A stretch of 64,000 nucleotides of DNA from Pectinophora gossypiella (GCF_024362695.1 NC_065414.1:1443501-1507500); one strand, 5' to 3'. Counted from the first letter of the stretch, positions 51,777 to 62,840 are shown. Numbers and translations: made by a program. Notes: generated from the letters alone by a model not told the origin.

Positions 51777-52694
51777 TATCTTGCGATAGATGAACCTCTA
51801 CCCCAATTGGGATATAGTTTTGAGCTTATGTTATGTTAAATGTTTGCCAAGTTGGTCCATATCTTGCGCAAGAGTTTTTTAGCCGGTCTATTCCATCAAA
51901 GAAACGTAAACATTCAAACTAAGCGAGCATTCGTTGAATCTGTGACGTAATCGTTCATTACTCCTAACTCATTGATTCATTCGTTCTTTCCATTCAATTG
52001 TGGTGGTGACCCGTAGTTTAACTAAATGATCGTCAATTGATTCGATAGCATTTGCCAAAGTCATTTCCTATTGTGCAATAGGCTAGTTTCCAACTAGTCA
52101 AATCAGTTACTTTTTACTAAACGTCAACACACAAAATTACTATGGAATTTGTATGAAAAAGCAACCTGTGACGTCATAGAAAAACGTGACAATATGTCGC
52201 ACTTATTATTACATTTTTCTTTATTAAAATTCATGAATAAATGGAGAAAAGGAAATGTTTTTGTCACCTTTCCTTCTGTTATCCCGTCAATGCCAAAAAG
52301 CCAGAATCAGTTCATTACTTTCAAATAATAATCTTCGATCAACTTACTTAACCGGCGTCTTCATAATAATATTAATCTTATCCATCTAGATTTTGTATTT
52401 AATTATTTAAGCAAAATTTTGATTTCCCTAGTATAGGAGAAAAAACAGATCTATCGCAATTACAGATACAAACGACATAACCTGGATTTCAATGCAAAAA
52501 AGCATTTTGTGCAACTAAGACCTATTACCGAAATTAACCTCTCACCAGGGGTTTATCTGCCCACAGCAATTTACAGTTACAAAAGGTGAAGTAAGTATCC
52601 ACAGTAAGAAAAAAAAGTTGTAATTGGAAAAGAAACATTTCCACCCGTGGTCCCATAGTGCAACCGCTTGATACAACGAACTGGGTTGCACTGC
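51777..52694. other. Dispersed repeat piece and unassigned DNA
   Basis: The first ~60 bp are the CATCGCAAGATGAA family in reverse (TCTTGCGATAGATGAACC). The rest is AT-rich with no supported ORF. Confidence 0.4.
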
Positions 52695-52986
52695 GGGGAT
52701 TCTCACTCAGACGACGCCCTGAGCCGAGGTTCGCGCGCAACTGGGCACCCTCAGGTCTGTTATCTTAAACGTTGTACCAGGTGAGAGCTTTTAGCGCTCC
52801 CCATTTGTCCGGCCAAGTAGTTAATGCCATCTGCGGAAAATCTACAATAAGTCACGTCAAAAAAACTGCGTGGATTAAAAATATATTTTACCTGATGAGA
52901 GCCCTCAGTGCCTACTTGGCCTTAATTCCAAATGGCATAATATAATATAATAATGGCAAATCTACAGTAAGTCAAGTCAAAAAAAG
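52695..52986 (+). mobile_element. Two successive Jockey-type LINE 3' ends
   Basis: The first copy (52695-52863) carries CAGACGACGCCCTGAGCCGA and TTTGTCCGGCCAAGTAGTTA and ends in poly(A). A second, shorter copy (52877-52986) is flanked by 13 bp AACTGCGTGGATT duplications (52864-52876, 52987-52999). It has an internal TAATATAATATAATAA expansion. Confidence 0.72.
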
Positions 52987-53291
52987 AACTGCGTGGATTT
53001 TATATGCTATGTGCAATCAATATCAAACCCACATTACACTGCGTTACGTGAGTAACGTAGAGTAGCGTGGTTAAATCTACAGACGGCTGTGGGACGTATA
53101 TGTTATGTATGTGTGTGTGTGTGTGTTTGTAACGAAGTTTTTCTTGCAGCTTCTTTTCCTCGGCTATACAGGTTGTGAGAAGCTGCAGTAATTTTAGGCG
53201 AATGAGACGTTCGTTACATAAAAAATGAGGATTCAAAGTGTAACTATGTTGCCTACTGAATCCATACTAATATTATAAATGCGAAAGTAAC

Positions 53292-53292
<1 letters not shown>

Positions 53293-53336
<44 letters not shown>
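53293..53336. repeat. (TCTG)n microsatellite at the Helitron 5' end
   Basis: About 11 TCTG/CTGT repeats start 32 bp inside the element. GACT- or TCTG-type runs near the 5' end also occur in the other Helitrons here (about 35365; reverse at 1155). Confidence 0.92.
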
Positions 53337-53339
53337 TAC

Positions 53340-55898
53340 TCTTTCACGCCTAAACGGCTGAACGGATTTTGATGAAATTTGATATGGTGATAGATGATAG
53401 CCTAGAAATGGTCATAGGCTATAAATAATCACGCCATCGTTCTTAGGGGGTAGGCAGTAGGCAGATAACCAAATTGAGTTAGTGATTTTTAGTCGTTTTT
53501 GTTGGGATTTTTGCTCTTTCACGTCTAAACGGCTGAACGGATTTTGATGAAATTTAATAAGGTAATAGATGGTTACCTAAAAACCGATAAAAGATCAAAA
53601 TAATCACGTCATCGTTCTTAGGGGGTAGGAAGTAGGCAGAAAACTGAATTGAGTTAGTGATTATTTTTATGGTTTTTGCTGGGAGTATTGCTCTATAATG
53701 CCTAAACGGCTGAACGGATTTTTATGAAATTTAGTAAGGTGATAGATAGTAACCTGAAAAAGGATATGGGCTATTAATATTCATGCTATCGTACTTAAGG
53801 CGTAGGCAGTAGGCAGAAAACTAATTAAGTTAGTGATTTTTAATAGTGTACCTCATTCACGCCTTAACGTCTGAACTGATTTTTATAAGACTTGGTTAAT
53901 TTAAAGATAGAATCCTAGGCACGGACACAGGCTACTTTTTACGGCGGGAAAATACCTCATTCCTGCGGAAATCTAGCGTGATCGTGTCAAGAAGGGCATG
54001 ACGCCATAGCTACTGAAATGATTTTGATATATATATTTTTTAAACTGAGTGTTACTAAGACTTCAAGTGTTAGTATTTGATCACTTTTCTAACTTAGAGG
54101 GTAGGTAGGCGCCATAATTTAGGGAATTTATGATAAAATTTTGATGCAACTGTCTTCCTTTATTTAACAGTTTTACTTGGATCGAAACTTAGCGACATTC
54201 CATCACACTACTTAACTTATAGGGTAGGAAGGTACCAAAATTCAGACTACTTTTTACTTCGGGAAGATATCTCATTCCCACAGGAACCTATACATAGCTA
54301 CCTATCTACAACATTAAAACTCTTTCTAGAATCACATTACTTACGCCAAAATTATTGATCTGATTTGTATACGATTTTTTATTCAACTGACTGTTACATT
54401 ACATTCAGATAAGAATAAGAATAAAAATAAAATTATAAAATAAGATAAAATCTAATTACCTACACCACAGAATTAATTTAGTACTACATAACTAGCTACG
54501 CTTTAAACTTGAGGACGTAATTAGATATAAGTACATCTATACGAACTTTAAGCCCAGTAATCAGTCATAGTGATAAGTTAATACTCATTTTAGACAAAGA
54601 AACGGACAGGTAATCAGTTCATCACCGAAATTATAACACCTACACTTAGTTTGTTTACTATTCAACGACGGAAAATAATTCAATATAATAATTCAATATA
54701 ACGCAAACCTTCAAATTATACCAAGCGGGCAGACACGCGAGGGCAGACGTCGTCGCCGCACTGTAATCCGCCGCATTGAAATTTTGCGTTACGAAACCCT
54801 ATTCGTAGCGTATTTTTGGTTAGCTAAAAACTTTTTTTTAAATTCCGAGTTGAAATAGGTACTACGGTCTACGCGTAGTGTCTTTAAGCTTTAATTTAGT
54901 CCTTTGTTTTAGATATCTAAGTAAATAAATATTTGGTAGGTTATTATTTTTGAGTCCAAGTTGACGTCATTTTCATATTTTTATTAAGAACTTAGTTATA
55001 TTTTTATTATTAGGTAGTTAAGGTAGCTGTTAGATGTAGGTATTTTCTTAACTTTTACTTACTCAGATACGTATTATTCTTTATTTTTTCAGTCGCTTTC
55101 ATTTGTTAATTCTCAATTCATGTGTAGGTTAGGTAAAGTGTTTTTTTAGCTCACATCAGGATGTTTATAGTTCGTAGTAAATTAGTTTAGTAATAGATTT
55201 TGTCATTATTATTATAGTACTTTTATGTTAGTTTTGATAGATAAGTAGGTAGTACCAGTAGTGAAGAAAATTGTGTATTGTGGTGTGGTACATAAATTTA
55301 ATATTTTTGAATTTATTTAGTTAATTTAGGTTTTAGGTAAGTATAAAATATTTGTCAGGTGCATAGTTGTTTAGGTTCAATACGTTATTGTTTGATTTAG
55401 ATATTTAGGTTTTAAGTAAAAAGGTATTTTCTTAACTTTTTCTTACTCAGATACGTATTATTCTTTATTTTTTCAGTCGCTTTCATTTGTTAATTCTCAA
55501 TTCATGTGTAGGTTAGGTAAAGTGTTTTTTTAGCTCACATCAGGATGTTTATAGTTCGTAGTAAATTAGTTTAGTAATAGATTTTGTCATTATTATTATA
55601 GTACTTTTATGTTAGTTTTGATAGATAAGTAGGTAGTACCAGTAGTGAAGAAAATTGTGTATTGTGGTGTGGTACATAAATTTAATATTTTTGAATTTAT
55701 TTAGTTAATTTAGGTTTTAGGTAAGTATAAAATATTTGTCAGGTGCATAGTTGTTTAGGTTCAATACGTTATTGTTTGATTTAGATATTTAGGTTTTAAG
55801 TAAAAAGGTTTGCTTTATCGAAGTTTTTATAAAAAATTGTCTTACGTTGTAGTTTTTAAAACTACTGATTTTAAAAATCTTTAATTATTGTTTTCGAT
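53340..55898 (+). repeat. Helitron 5' noncoding leader with direct repeats
   Basis: CTAAACGGCTGAACGGATTT recurs at about 53350, 53525 and 53702, with a weaker copy near 53862. This gives a ~175 bp repeat that also includes GTAGGCAGTAGGCAGA-like blocks. Further on, 55039-55422 is duplicated at 55423-55808 with about one difference. I see no conserved ORF. The promoter of the Rep/helicase gene must lie here or upstream, but I cannot place it. Confidence 0.75.
55039..55808 (+). repeat. 384 bp tandem duplication upstream of the Helitron gene
   Basis: The two copies (from GGTATTTTCTTAACTTTTAC and GGTATTTTCTTAACTTTTTC) are nearly identical for 384 bp, ending in TTTTAAGTAAAAAGG each time. The near identity means a recent event. 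Confidence 0.92.
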
Positions 55899-58800
55899 AT
55901 GCCACGCAAACGTAAATCCAATCTAAGCCGTAGTTCTAGCAGAGCTCGAACTGCAAAAGTTGCTAGAAGCCAAGAATCTGAAGAGCAGACTCAGACGCGT
56001 CAGATGTTAAATTCTCAGCGTCATGCGACTCAAAGAGCGTCTGAGACCTTAGAGCAGAGTCAGGCCCGTCGGGCCTTGGATGCTGAACGCCACGCATCTC
56101 AAAGGGCTTTCGAGAGTTTTACACAGACTCAGGCCCGTCAAACCCTGGATGCTGAACGCCACGCATTTCAAAGGGCCTCTGAGACCTATACGCAGACTCA
56201 AACCCGTAGGACCTTAGATGCTGAGCACCACGCATCTCAAAGGGCCTCTGAGACGTTTACACAGACTCAAGCCCGACAAACCTTAGATGCTGAGCGCCAC
56301 GCATTTCAAAGGGCCTCTGAGACGTTTACGCAGACTCAGGCCCGTCAGACCCTGGATGCTGTACGCCACGCATCTCAAAGGGCCTCTGAGACTTATACGC
56401 AGACTCAAGTCCGACAAACCTTAGATGCTGAGCGCCACGCATTTCAAAGGGCCTCTGAGACGTTTACGCAGACTCAGGCCCGTCAGACCCTGGATGCTGA
56501 ACGCCACGCATCTCAAAGAGCTGCTGAGACAGTAGAACAGACTCAGACACGTCGAGTTTTAGATGCCGAACGTCACGCGCAATTGATTGCGGCAGAGACT
56601 GACGAAGATTCACAAAGACGACGTCTTTTAAATGCTGAACGGCAGGCAGAAAGAAGACGTACGTTTTCAATGAGTACGTGGGAGGCATTTAATGGTGCCG
56701 CTTTTGAGTATGATCCTTTGATCGACTATGTTAATCACCGATTGGTTATCATTGGGAGAATGGATAAAAAATGCAGATATTGTGAAGCACTGAAATGGAA
56801 AGAAGAAACTCCAGGTATGTGCTGTTCTGGTGGAAAGGTTCAAATTCCATTACTTGGCGAGCCAGAGGAACCTCTTAAATCTTTACTTTTATACGACAGT
56901 AACGAATCGCGCCGGTTTTTAAGCAGGATTAGAAAGTATAATTCTTGCTTTCAGATGACGTCATTTGGTGTAGATAAGGAGGTCGTAATGCCTGGATTTT
57001 CACCTACTTTTACCATCCAAGGACAGGTGTATCACAGGATTGGTTCCTTACTTCCCGCAAATAATGAACAACCAAAGTTTTTGCAACTTTATTTCTTGGG
57101 CGATGAGGAAAACGAAGCTGATCGCAGGTGTCAAAATATACAAGGAATCGAAAGGGATACTGTTTTAAAAATCCAGAGAATGTTGCATGAACATAATCGC
57201 CTTATCAATACTTTCAAAACAGCACTAGAAAGAATGCCGGGAGAGGATTATAGGTTGGTGATGCACCCCGATCGCATACCAAGTGGGGAACATGAAAGGC
57301 GGTATAATGCACCGTTAATAAATGAAGTCGCAGCCATGGTTACAGGCGAACAGTTTGCTTCCCGTGATATAGTTTTACAGGCCCGAGATGACACATTAAC
57401 CAGGGTGCCTGATACTCATAAATTTTATGATGCGTTGCAATATCCGATCATATTTAGTAAGGGACAAGAGGGATACCACTTTCAAGTTCCTCAAATTAAT
57501 CCTGTCACAGGTCTTCCCTTGCATAACAAAAAGGTTTCATGCATGGATTTTTATGCCTACAACATGATGATACGAGAAAACAACTTTAACATTGTACAAA
57601 GATGCAAGCAACTGGCCAATCAGTTTTACGTTGACATGTACGTTAAAGTTGAAAGCGAGAGGTTACGGTACATATCATTAAATCAAACTAAACTAAGAGC
57701 AGAGAATTACATCCATCTTCAAGACGCTGTGGCAAATGACGCTAATTTGAATCCAAATAACTTAGGTCGCATGGTCATTTTACCGTCTTCATTTGTAAAT
57801 AGCCCGCGGTACTTACACGAATATACTCAGGACGCGTTTGTTTATGTGCGTACACATGGTCGCCCTGACTTATTCGTCACCTTTACTTGCAACCCAGCCT
57901 GGCCCGAAATAGTCAATGAGTTGATGCCGGGGCAAAGCGCAATAGATAGACATGATGTAGTCGCAAGAGTTTTTAGACTAAAAGTTAAAAAACTAATGGA
58001 TGTGATTAATAAAGGCCGAGTGTTCGGAGAAGCGCGCTGCTTTATGTACTCTATCGAATGGCAGAAACGTGGACTGCCACATGTTCATATATTATTGTGG
58101 TTAAAACATAAGTTACGACCCGATCAAATAGATAACATAATCAGCGCTGAAATACCGGATCCTAACATTGACAAGACTCTCCATGACATTATTGTAAAAA
58201 ATATGATTCACGGTCCATGCGGACCCGAAAATCCACAGTGCCCCTGCATGAAAGACGGAAAATGCACAAAAAAATTTCCTCGCAAGTTAGTGAAAGAGAC
58301 AGTTCACAACGACCACGGATACCCGCAATATCGTAGAAGAGCGGCAGCAGACGGAGGTCGAACAGCAACCGTGAAGCTCCGAAATGGTAGCTACGTTACG
58401 GTTGATAATAGTTGGGTAGTCCCCTATTCACCAATTTTATCAAAAATGTTTAACGCCCACATAAATGTTGAGGCATGCAGTTCAGTACGCGCCATCAAAT
58501 ATATCTGCAAATATATAAACAAGGGTAGTGATCAAGCTATTTTCAATTTTAGAAATACTGATCTTGCGAATCCCGTAGATGAGGTACAAACTTATCAGTC
58601 TGGTCGGTATGTCAGCAGCAACGAAGCCGTGTGGCGTCTGTTAGGATTTCCGTTGCACGAAAGGCATCCCACCGTGACACATCTCAGCGTGCATTTAGAA
58701 AATGGGGAACGCGTTTATTTTAATGAACACAATTTCCACGAACGAATAACTACTCCTCCAAAAACCACTCTCACTGCTTTTTTTGATCTTTGTATCAGAG

Positions 58801-60845
58801 ATGAGTTTGCAAAAACTCTTCTTTATGTCGAGGTGCCGAGGTATTATACTTGGGATGCAAGTAGGAAAACTTGGAAACGCCGCATTCAAGGTACTTCTGT
58901 TCAGGATTGGCCTGGCGTCAAATCTGGAGATGCTTTAGGACGAGTTTATACAGTTCATGTTAGTAACATGGAATGTTTTTGTCTACGCATGCTTTTACAC
59001 CATGTGCGCGGTCCTACCTCTTTCAATGATCTAAAAAAATACAACACACAAGACTATCCTACATTTCGAGAGGCATGTGAGGCAAGAGGATTACTGGAGA
59101 ATGACAACCATTGGGATGTGACACTGGAAGAAGCTGCTCAATGTAGATCAGCAGGCAAGATGAGAGAGCTATTTGCTGTATTAGTAGCGACATGTGGTCT
59201 TTCAAATCCTCAACAATTGTGGGATAAATACAAACATGATATGACGGACGATATATTGCACAGATTACAAGAGCAAAATCCCAATATCACGTACAGTGAT
59301 TTAATTTACAATGAGGGTCTGACAAAAATTGAAGACCAGGTTAAAACAATTTCTGGAAAGGATTTATCAGATTATGGAATGATCAGACCACAGAGAACCG
59401 AGGAAATCAGTAGCGATTTAATACGGGAACTAGATTACGATACTGCTTCCTTACAACAACAATTAACAGAGTCTGTTCCACGTTTGAACCCAGAACAAAG
59501 GTTAGTATTTGACAATGTTGTCAAAAAAATTGAAGATGGCGAAGGTGGTTTGTTATTTTTGGATGCTCCCGGAGGCACGGGAAAAACCTTTCTTTTAAAC
59601 TTGCTTTTAGCCCAAATCAGAAAAGATAAAGGAATTGCTGTAGCAATTGCCTCTTCCGGAATAGCCGCCACTCTGCTCAATGGTGGTCGAACGGCACATT
59701 CGGTGCTTAAACTGCCATTAAACTTAGCCCAAGAAGAAATGCCAGTCTGTAATATAAGTAAAAACAGCGAGCGTGGACGTATGTTGCAGCAATGTAAATT
59801 ATTAGTTTGGGATGAGTGTACCATGTCCCATAAAAGAGCAATTGAAGCTCTAGATCGGACTTTGAAAGACATCAAGAGTAATCCAAATATCATGGGAGGG
59901 ATGGTAGTACTTTTAGCGGGCGATTTTAGACAGACTTTGCCGGTTATCACTAAAGGCACCCCTGCAGATGAAATAAATGCGTGTTTAAAAGCGTCAAGGT
60001 TATGGGTGCACGTAAAAACGTTTAGTCTGTCTACAAATATGAGAGTGCAACTACACAATGATGTACAATCTGGACAATATACTGCTGCTCTTCTTAAAAT
60101 TGGAGAAGATCGTATGGCAAAGGATGGTAATGGCATGATTACATTGGATCGTGAATTCTGCAATGTTGTGCATAATCCAGATGATCTAAATAACTTCGTC
60201 TATAGCGAACTGCTAACTAATATGAGGAATATAGAATGGTTATGTGAAAGAGCAATTTTAGCGCCGACGAATGAAATGGTGGGACAGATAAACGAGCAAA
60301 TTATGTCACGCGTGGAAGGTGATATTGTTGAGTTTCTCTCTGTAGACACTGTAATGGATACTGAACAAGTAACATCATACCCTGTTGAATTTCTTAATTC
60401 TTTAGAACTGTCGGGAGTACCTTCACACAAACTGAGGCTGAAACTAGGCGTTCCTGTCCTTTTGATGCGGAATTTAGATGCACCAAGACTGTGTAATGGC
60501 ACACGGTTGCAAGTAACACACCTCGGTCGCAATATTGTAAAAGCAATCATTATGACTGGAATGGCAAAAGGAGAGAATGTTTTAATCCCCCGTATACCCA
60601 TAATTCCGACAGATTTGCCATTCCAGTTTAAGAGATTACAGTTTCCGCTGAAAATCGCATTCGCTATGACGATAAATAAAGCTCAGGGGCAAACATTAAA
60701 AGTAGCTGGCATTCATTTAGAAAAGAGTTGTTTTTCTCACGGCCAATTATACGTGGCTTGCTCACGTGTTTCAAGTCCACAGAATCTCTATGTGTTGGCC
60801 AGAGAGGGAAAAACAAAGAACATAGTTTACAAAAATGTACTATAG
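55899..60845 (+). CDS. Helitron Rep/helicase transposase (1,648 aa, intact)
   Basis: Drives rolling-circle transposition: the Rep part nicks and joins DNA through Tyr, and the Pif1-like helicase unwinds it. Order: basic start (MPRKRKSNLSRSSSRARTAK), ten 23-residue repeats (~26-256), a Cys pair CRYC at C292/C295 with CC shortly after, then Rep motifs: FVTFTCNPAWPEI (659-671), the HUH site HVH (H728, H730), a Cys cluster (CGPENPQCPCMKDGKC) and the two-Tyr motif YICKY (Y868, Y872). Helicase: GGTGKT Walker A (1225-1230), WDEC Walker B (D1305, E1306), LLAGDFRQTLPVI, and TINKAQGQTLK then YVACSRVSS near the end. All key residues are present, without stops or shifts. The length fits the family. I kept the ATG at 55899: TAG and TAA codons occur upstream and the start gives a basic N-terminus. 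Confidence 0.96.
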   Translation: MPRKRKSNLSRSSSRARTAKVARSQESEEQTQTRQMLNSQRHATQRASETLEQSQARRALDAERHASQRAFESFTQTQARQTLDAERHAFQRASETYTQTQTRRTLDAEHHASQRASETFTQTQARQTLDAERHAFQRASETFTQTQARQTLDAVRHASQRASETYTQTQVRQTLDAERHAFQRASETFTQTQARQTLDAERHASQRAAETVEQTQTRRVLDAERHAQLIAAETDEDSQRRRLLNAERQAERRRTFSMSTWEAFNGAAFEYDPLIDYVNHRLVIIGRMDKKCRYCEALKWKEETPGMCCSGGKVQIPLLGEPEEPLKSLLLYDSNESRRFLSRIRKYNSCFQMTSFGVDKEVVMPGFSPTFTIQGQVYHRIGSLLPANNEQPKFLQLYFLGDEENEADRRCQNIQGIERDTVLKIQRMLHEHNRLINTFKTALERMPGEDYRLVMHPDRIPSGEHERRYNAPLINEVAAMVTGEQFASRDIVLQARDDTLTRVPDTHKFYDALQYPIIFSKGQEGYHFQVPQINPVTGLPLHNKKVSCMDFYAYNMMIRENNFNIVQRCKQLANQFYVDMYVKVESERLRYISLNQTKLRAENYIHLQDAVANDANLNPNNLGRMVILPSSFVNSPRYLHEYTQDAFVYVRTHGRPDLFVTFTCNPAWPEIVNELMPGQSAIDRHDVVARVFRLKVKKLMDVINKGRVFGEARCFMYSIEWQKRGLPHVHILLWLKHKLRPDQIDNIISAEIPDPNIDKTLHDIIVKNMIHGPCGPENPQCPCMKDGKCTKKFPRKLVKETVHNDHGYPQYRRRAAADGGRTATVKLRNGSYVTVDNSWVVPYSPILSKMFNAHINVEACSSVRAIKYICKYINKGSDQAIFNFRNTDLANPVDEVQTYQSGRYVSSNEAVWRLLGFPLHERHPTVTHLSVHLENGERVYFNEHNFHERITTPPKTTLTAFFDLCIRDEFAKTLLYVEVPRYYTWDASRKTWKRRIQGTSVQDWPGVKSGDALGRVYTVHVSNMECFCLRMLLHHVRGPTSFNDLKKYNTQDYPTFREACEARGLLENDNHWDVTLEEAAQCRSAGKMRELFAVLVATCGLSNPQQLWDKYKHDMTDDILHRLQEQNPNITYSDLIYNEGLTKIEDQVKTISGKDLSDYGMIRPQRTEEISSDLIRELDYDTASLQQQLTESVPRLNPEQRLVFDNVVKKIEDGEGGLLFLDAPGGTGKTFLLNLLLAQIRKDKGIAVAIASSGIAATLLNGGRTAHSVLKLPLNLAQEEMPVCNISKNSERGRMLQQCKLLVWDECTMSHKRAIEALDRTLKDIKSNPNIMGGMVVLLAGDFRQTLPVITKGTPADEINACLKASRLWVHVKTFSLSTNMRVQLHNDVQSGQYTAALLKIGEDRMAKDGNGMITLDREFCNVVHNPDDLNNFVYSELLTNMRNIEWLCERAILAPTNEMVGQINEQIMSRVEGDIVEFLSVDTVMDTEQVTSYPVEFLNSLELSGVPSHKLRLKLGVPVLLMRNLDAPRLCNGTRLQVTHLGRNIVKAIIMTGMAKGENVLIPRIPIIPTDLPFQFKRLQFPLKIAFAMTINKAQGQTLKVAGIHLEKSCFSHGQLYVACSRVSSPQNLYVLAREGKTKNIVYKNVL

Positions 60846-61189
60846 TAATAAGGCCTTTTATTTTTACCTTCCTACATTATTATACTACTTATAATAATGT
60901 AGGATTATTATTATTGCGGATGTCACACTGTCAAACATTTTATATTTACTAAGGAAACATTCGGAGCTATCCATTATGTGCTTAGGTTGCTTTTGAACAA
61001 ATTTTGATATGAAGTTGAGGACCGGAACACGATAGTGGGACATTGTTGCAGGGGGACTTACAGCCGGGAAAAAACAAAAAAAAACTTATAAATGCGGACG
61101 AAGTCGCGGGTAAAAGCTAGTTATATATATTTTTGAATTTGAATTCGACTAGTAGGATCCAAAATCATCAGTACAATTCCCCATCATCC

Positions 61190-61390
61190 CCCTAGCATCA
61201 TCCCGATTTTCACGGGGTCCGCTTACCTAACCTGATGATTTGACAGGTCCGGTTTTTTACAGAAGCGACTGCCCGTCTGACCTTCCAACCCGCGAAGGGA
61301 AAACCAGCCCAATACAGGTTAGGTCACATCCGAAAATGCATTTCTCGGGAATGTAGGTTTCCTCACGATGTTTCCATCAACTCCATTCCT
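61190..61390 (-). mobile_element. SINE family 2 fragment
   Basis: CACGGGGTCCGCTTACCTAA, CGACTGCCCGTCTGACCTTC, CCCAATACAGGTTAGGTCAC and GCATTTCTCGGGAATG match the family at 19360. It is just downstream of the Helitron end. Confidence 0.68.
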
Positions 61391-61975
61391 ACATAATCCA
61401 CTGCTGGCAACTCTGTTAGTCACGATTCGTTATTATTTTCTCGAACCGCAACGACCCTTCAATGACGACTGCTGACCATAATCATAACAAGAAAATCGAC
61501 TTTATCTATTCTATAATCATAACCGATTCGATTATATAAGAGGTCGCTGTCCCTTTTCGATTATGATAAAGTATCATAATCGAAAATTCGTCCCTTTTAT
61601 ATCACAGTACGAATTTGATTCGACATAGTAAAACGGATTTATTTTATGGTTCGTTTACTTTATTACTGTGTTTTCTCTTACGATTCTATAACTTGTTTCC
61701 TAATTGAGTAAGTACCTACTTAAAAAGTTAGGTGTTCGCGGTCTATTGTTAGAAAAATCACTAAAATTGTTAAAGTTTACGAGGACCTGAAAAGTATCCA
61801 GACCGATTGACTATTAAATTAGACATCCTGTGGTTCGAAAATACATTTTACAGCTACCAGGCCATATAGAGCTTTTTAAAGACTTATAATGGCATCAAAA
61901 ATAGTTTTTGTCTATATAAGAGTGATTTATATATCAGTAATAAAACAAAGATAAATTAAATCGAAAAAAAATCTG
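61391..61975. other. AT-rich unassigned interval
   Basis: Contains short ATCGAAAA/TCGATTATGAT-type motifs around 61490-61600 that partly mirror each other. No ORF or known repeat is supported. Confidence 0.35.
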
Positions 61976-61977
61976 AA

Positions 61978-62062
61978 TCGAACGGGACTTAAATCCGCAG
62001 CACTTGTCAAACTGGGACGAGTTTAACCATTATACCACCAACTCCTCCTGTCCATGCGAAAT
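61978..62062 (-). mobile_element. tRNA-derived SINE head, family 3
   Basis: The reverse complement has box A TGGTATAATGG and box B-like GGATTTAAGTCCC, with CTCGTCCCAGTTTGACAAG linking it to the copies at 45650 and 51590. Confidence 0.6.
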
Positions 62063-62254
62063 TCTCATCGGCGTCGACGATACCACAGATCATAAATAAT
62101 ACTAATGATTAGGTCGAAAGAAGCCATAACACTGTCACATTTCACACTTATTCATTATCAACTCTTTGACACTGTAATACTGCTTTGCACACAATCACTC
62201 GTTAATTTTGCCTTTAAAATTATAATTATTTAAGCACTTAAAACTATCAGGTAT

Positions 62255-62375
62255 ACAGTCTTCGTCTTCTTCTATCGTGTGGGTTGTGAGGGGAATTACC
62301 AACCTCATCAACCCTGATGTCAGGGTTATTATTGAGCCCACAAAGGCCCCTGACATGGCTTATGGTGGTAAGTAG
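62255..62375 (-). mobile_element. SINE family 1, tail type A
   Basis: TTCTTCTATCGTGTGGGTTG, CCTCATCAACCCTGATGTCA and GCCCCTGACATGGCTTATG are the inverse of tail A. Confidence 0.65.
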
Positions 62376-62438
62376 TAACCGTGACTCACTGTAAAGTCGC
62401 AGGTTCGAATCTAGCACGGGTCTACAAGTATGTATGGG

Positions 62439-62840
62439 TGTTAGTGACACCGTAACAAATGCAAAGGGGGATGATTCAGACCATGATTCTGAGTTGATGT
62501 CAAGTGGAATTTCCTGTCGGAAAATTCATGAAGTTTTTTGTTTTTTAATATTATATTCAGTTCCAGTTTTTGATGTCCTTAGAAAAGGTTCAATACGATC
62601 TACTCTGAACCGGCGTGCGTGTATGAAGCGATTGATGAATGTGGAGGAAGCAAGAGAAGTGTGTCAGGATCGAAGCAAATGGAATTCTATAGTCTCTGCT
62701 TACCCCGGTGGGAAATAGGCGTGAGTTTATGTATGTATGTATATTCAGTTCCATACTTTTGTGACGGAAAATTCCACGTGACAACAACTGAAAATCATGG
62801 TTCGTATTAACACAAAGTTTTCGTCACGATGTCACTAACA
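62439..62840. mobile_element. MITE-like element (family of 31524) with nested LINE end
   Basis: The left end TGTTAGTGACACCGTAAC pairs with the right end CACGATGTCACTAACA. GATGTCAAGTGGAATTTCC matches 31524. It is interrupted by a 174 bp insert at 62566-62739. Confidence 0.7.
62566..62739 (+). pseudogene. LINE C-terminal fragment with TSD, nested in the MITE
   Basis: The frame includes CQDRSKWNSIVSAYPGGK, matching the end at 11146-11535, and finishes in GTATGTATGTA. Exact 14 bp copies TATATTCAGTTCCA flank it (62552-62565 and 62740-62753). Confidence 0.78.

Larger units (their letters stand above)
53261..61120 (+). mobile_element. Autonomous Helitron, complete (7,860 bp)
   Basis: It starts TCCATACTAATATTATAAAT right after an A (53260) and ends GCGGGTAAAAGCTAG right before a T (61121), the exact Helitron insertion rule. 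An imperfect hairpin (GCGGAC/GTCGC) lies before the CTAG end. There are no TIRs and no target duplication, as expected for rolling-circle elements. Inside are a ~2.6 kb noncoding leader, a 1,648-codon Rep/helicase gene and ~275 bp of 3' sequence. The intact frame suggests recent insertion. The end sequences match the short element at 19724, which could depend on it. Confidence 0.95.

Noticed and set aside
59435..60601. Minus-strand ORFs of 133 and 242 codons within the Helitron
   Set aside because: They are shadows of the Rep/helicase frame, which contains all the conserved motifs.
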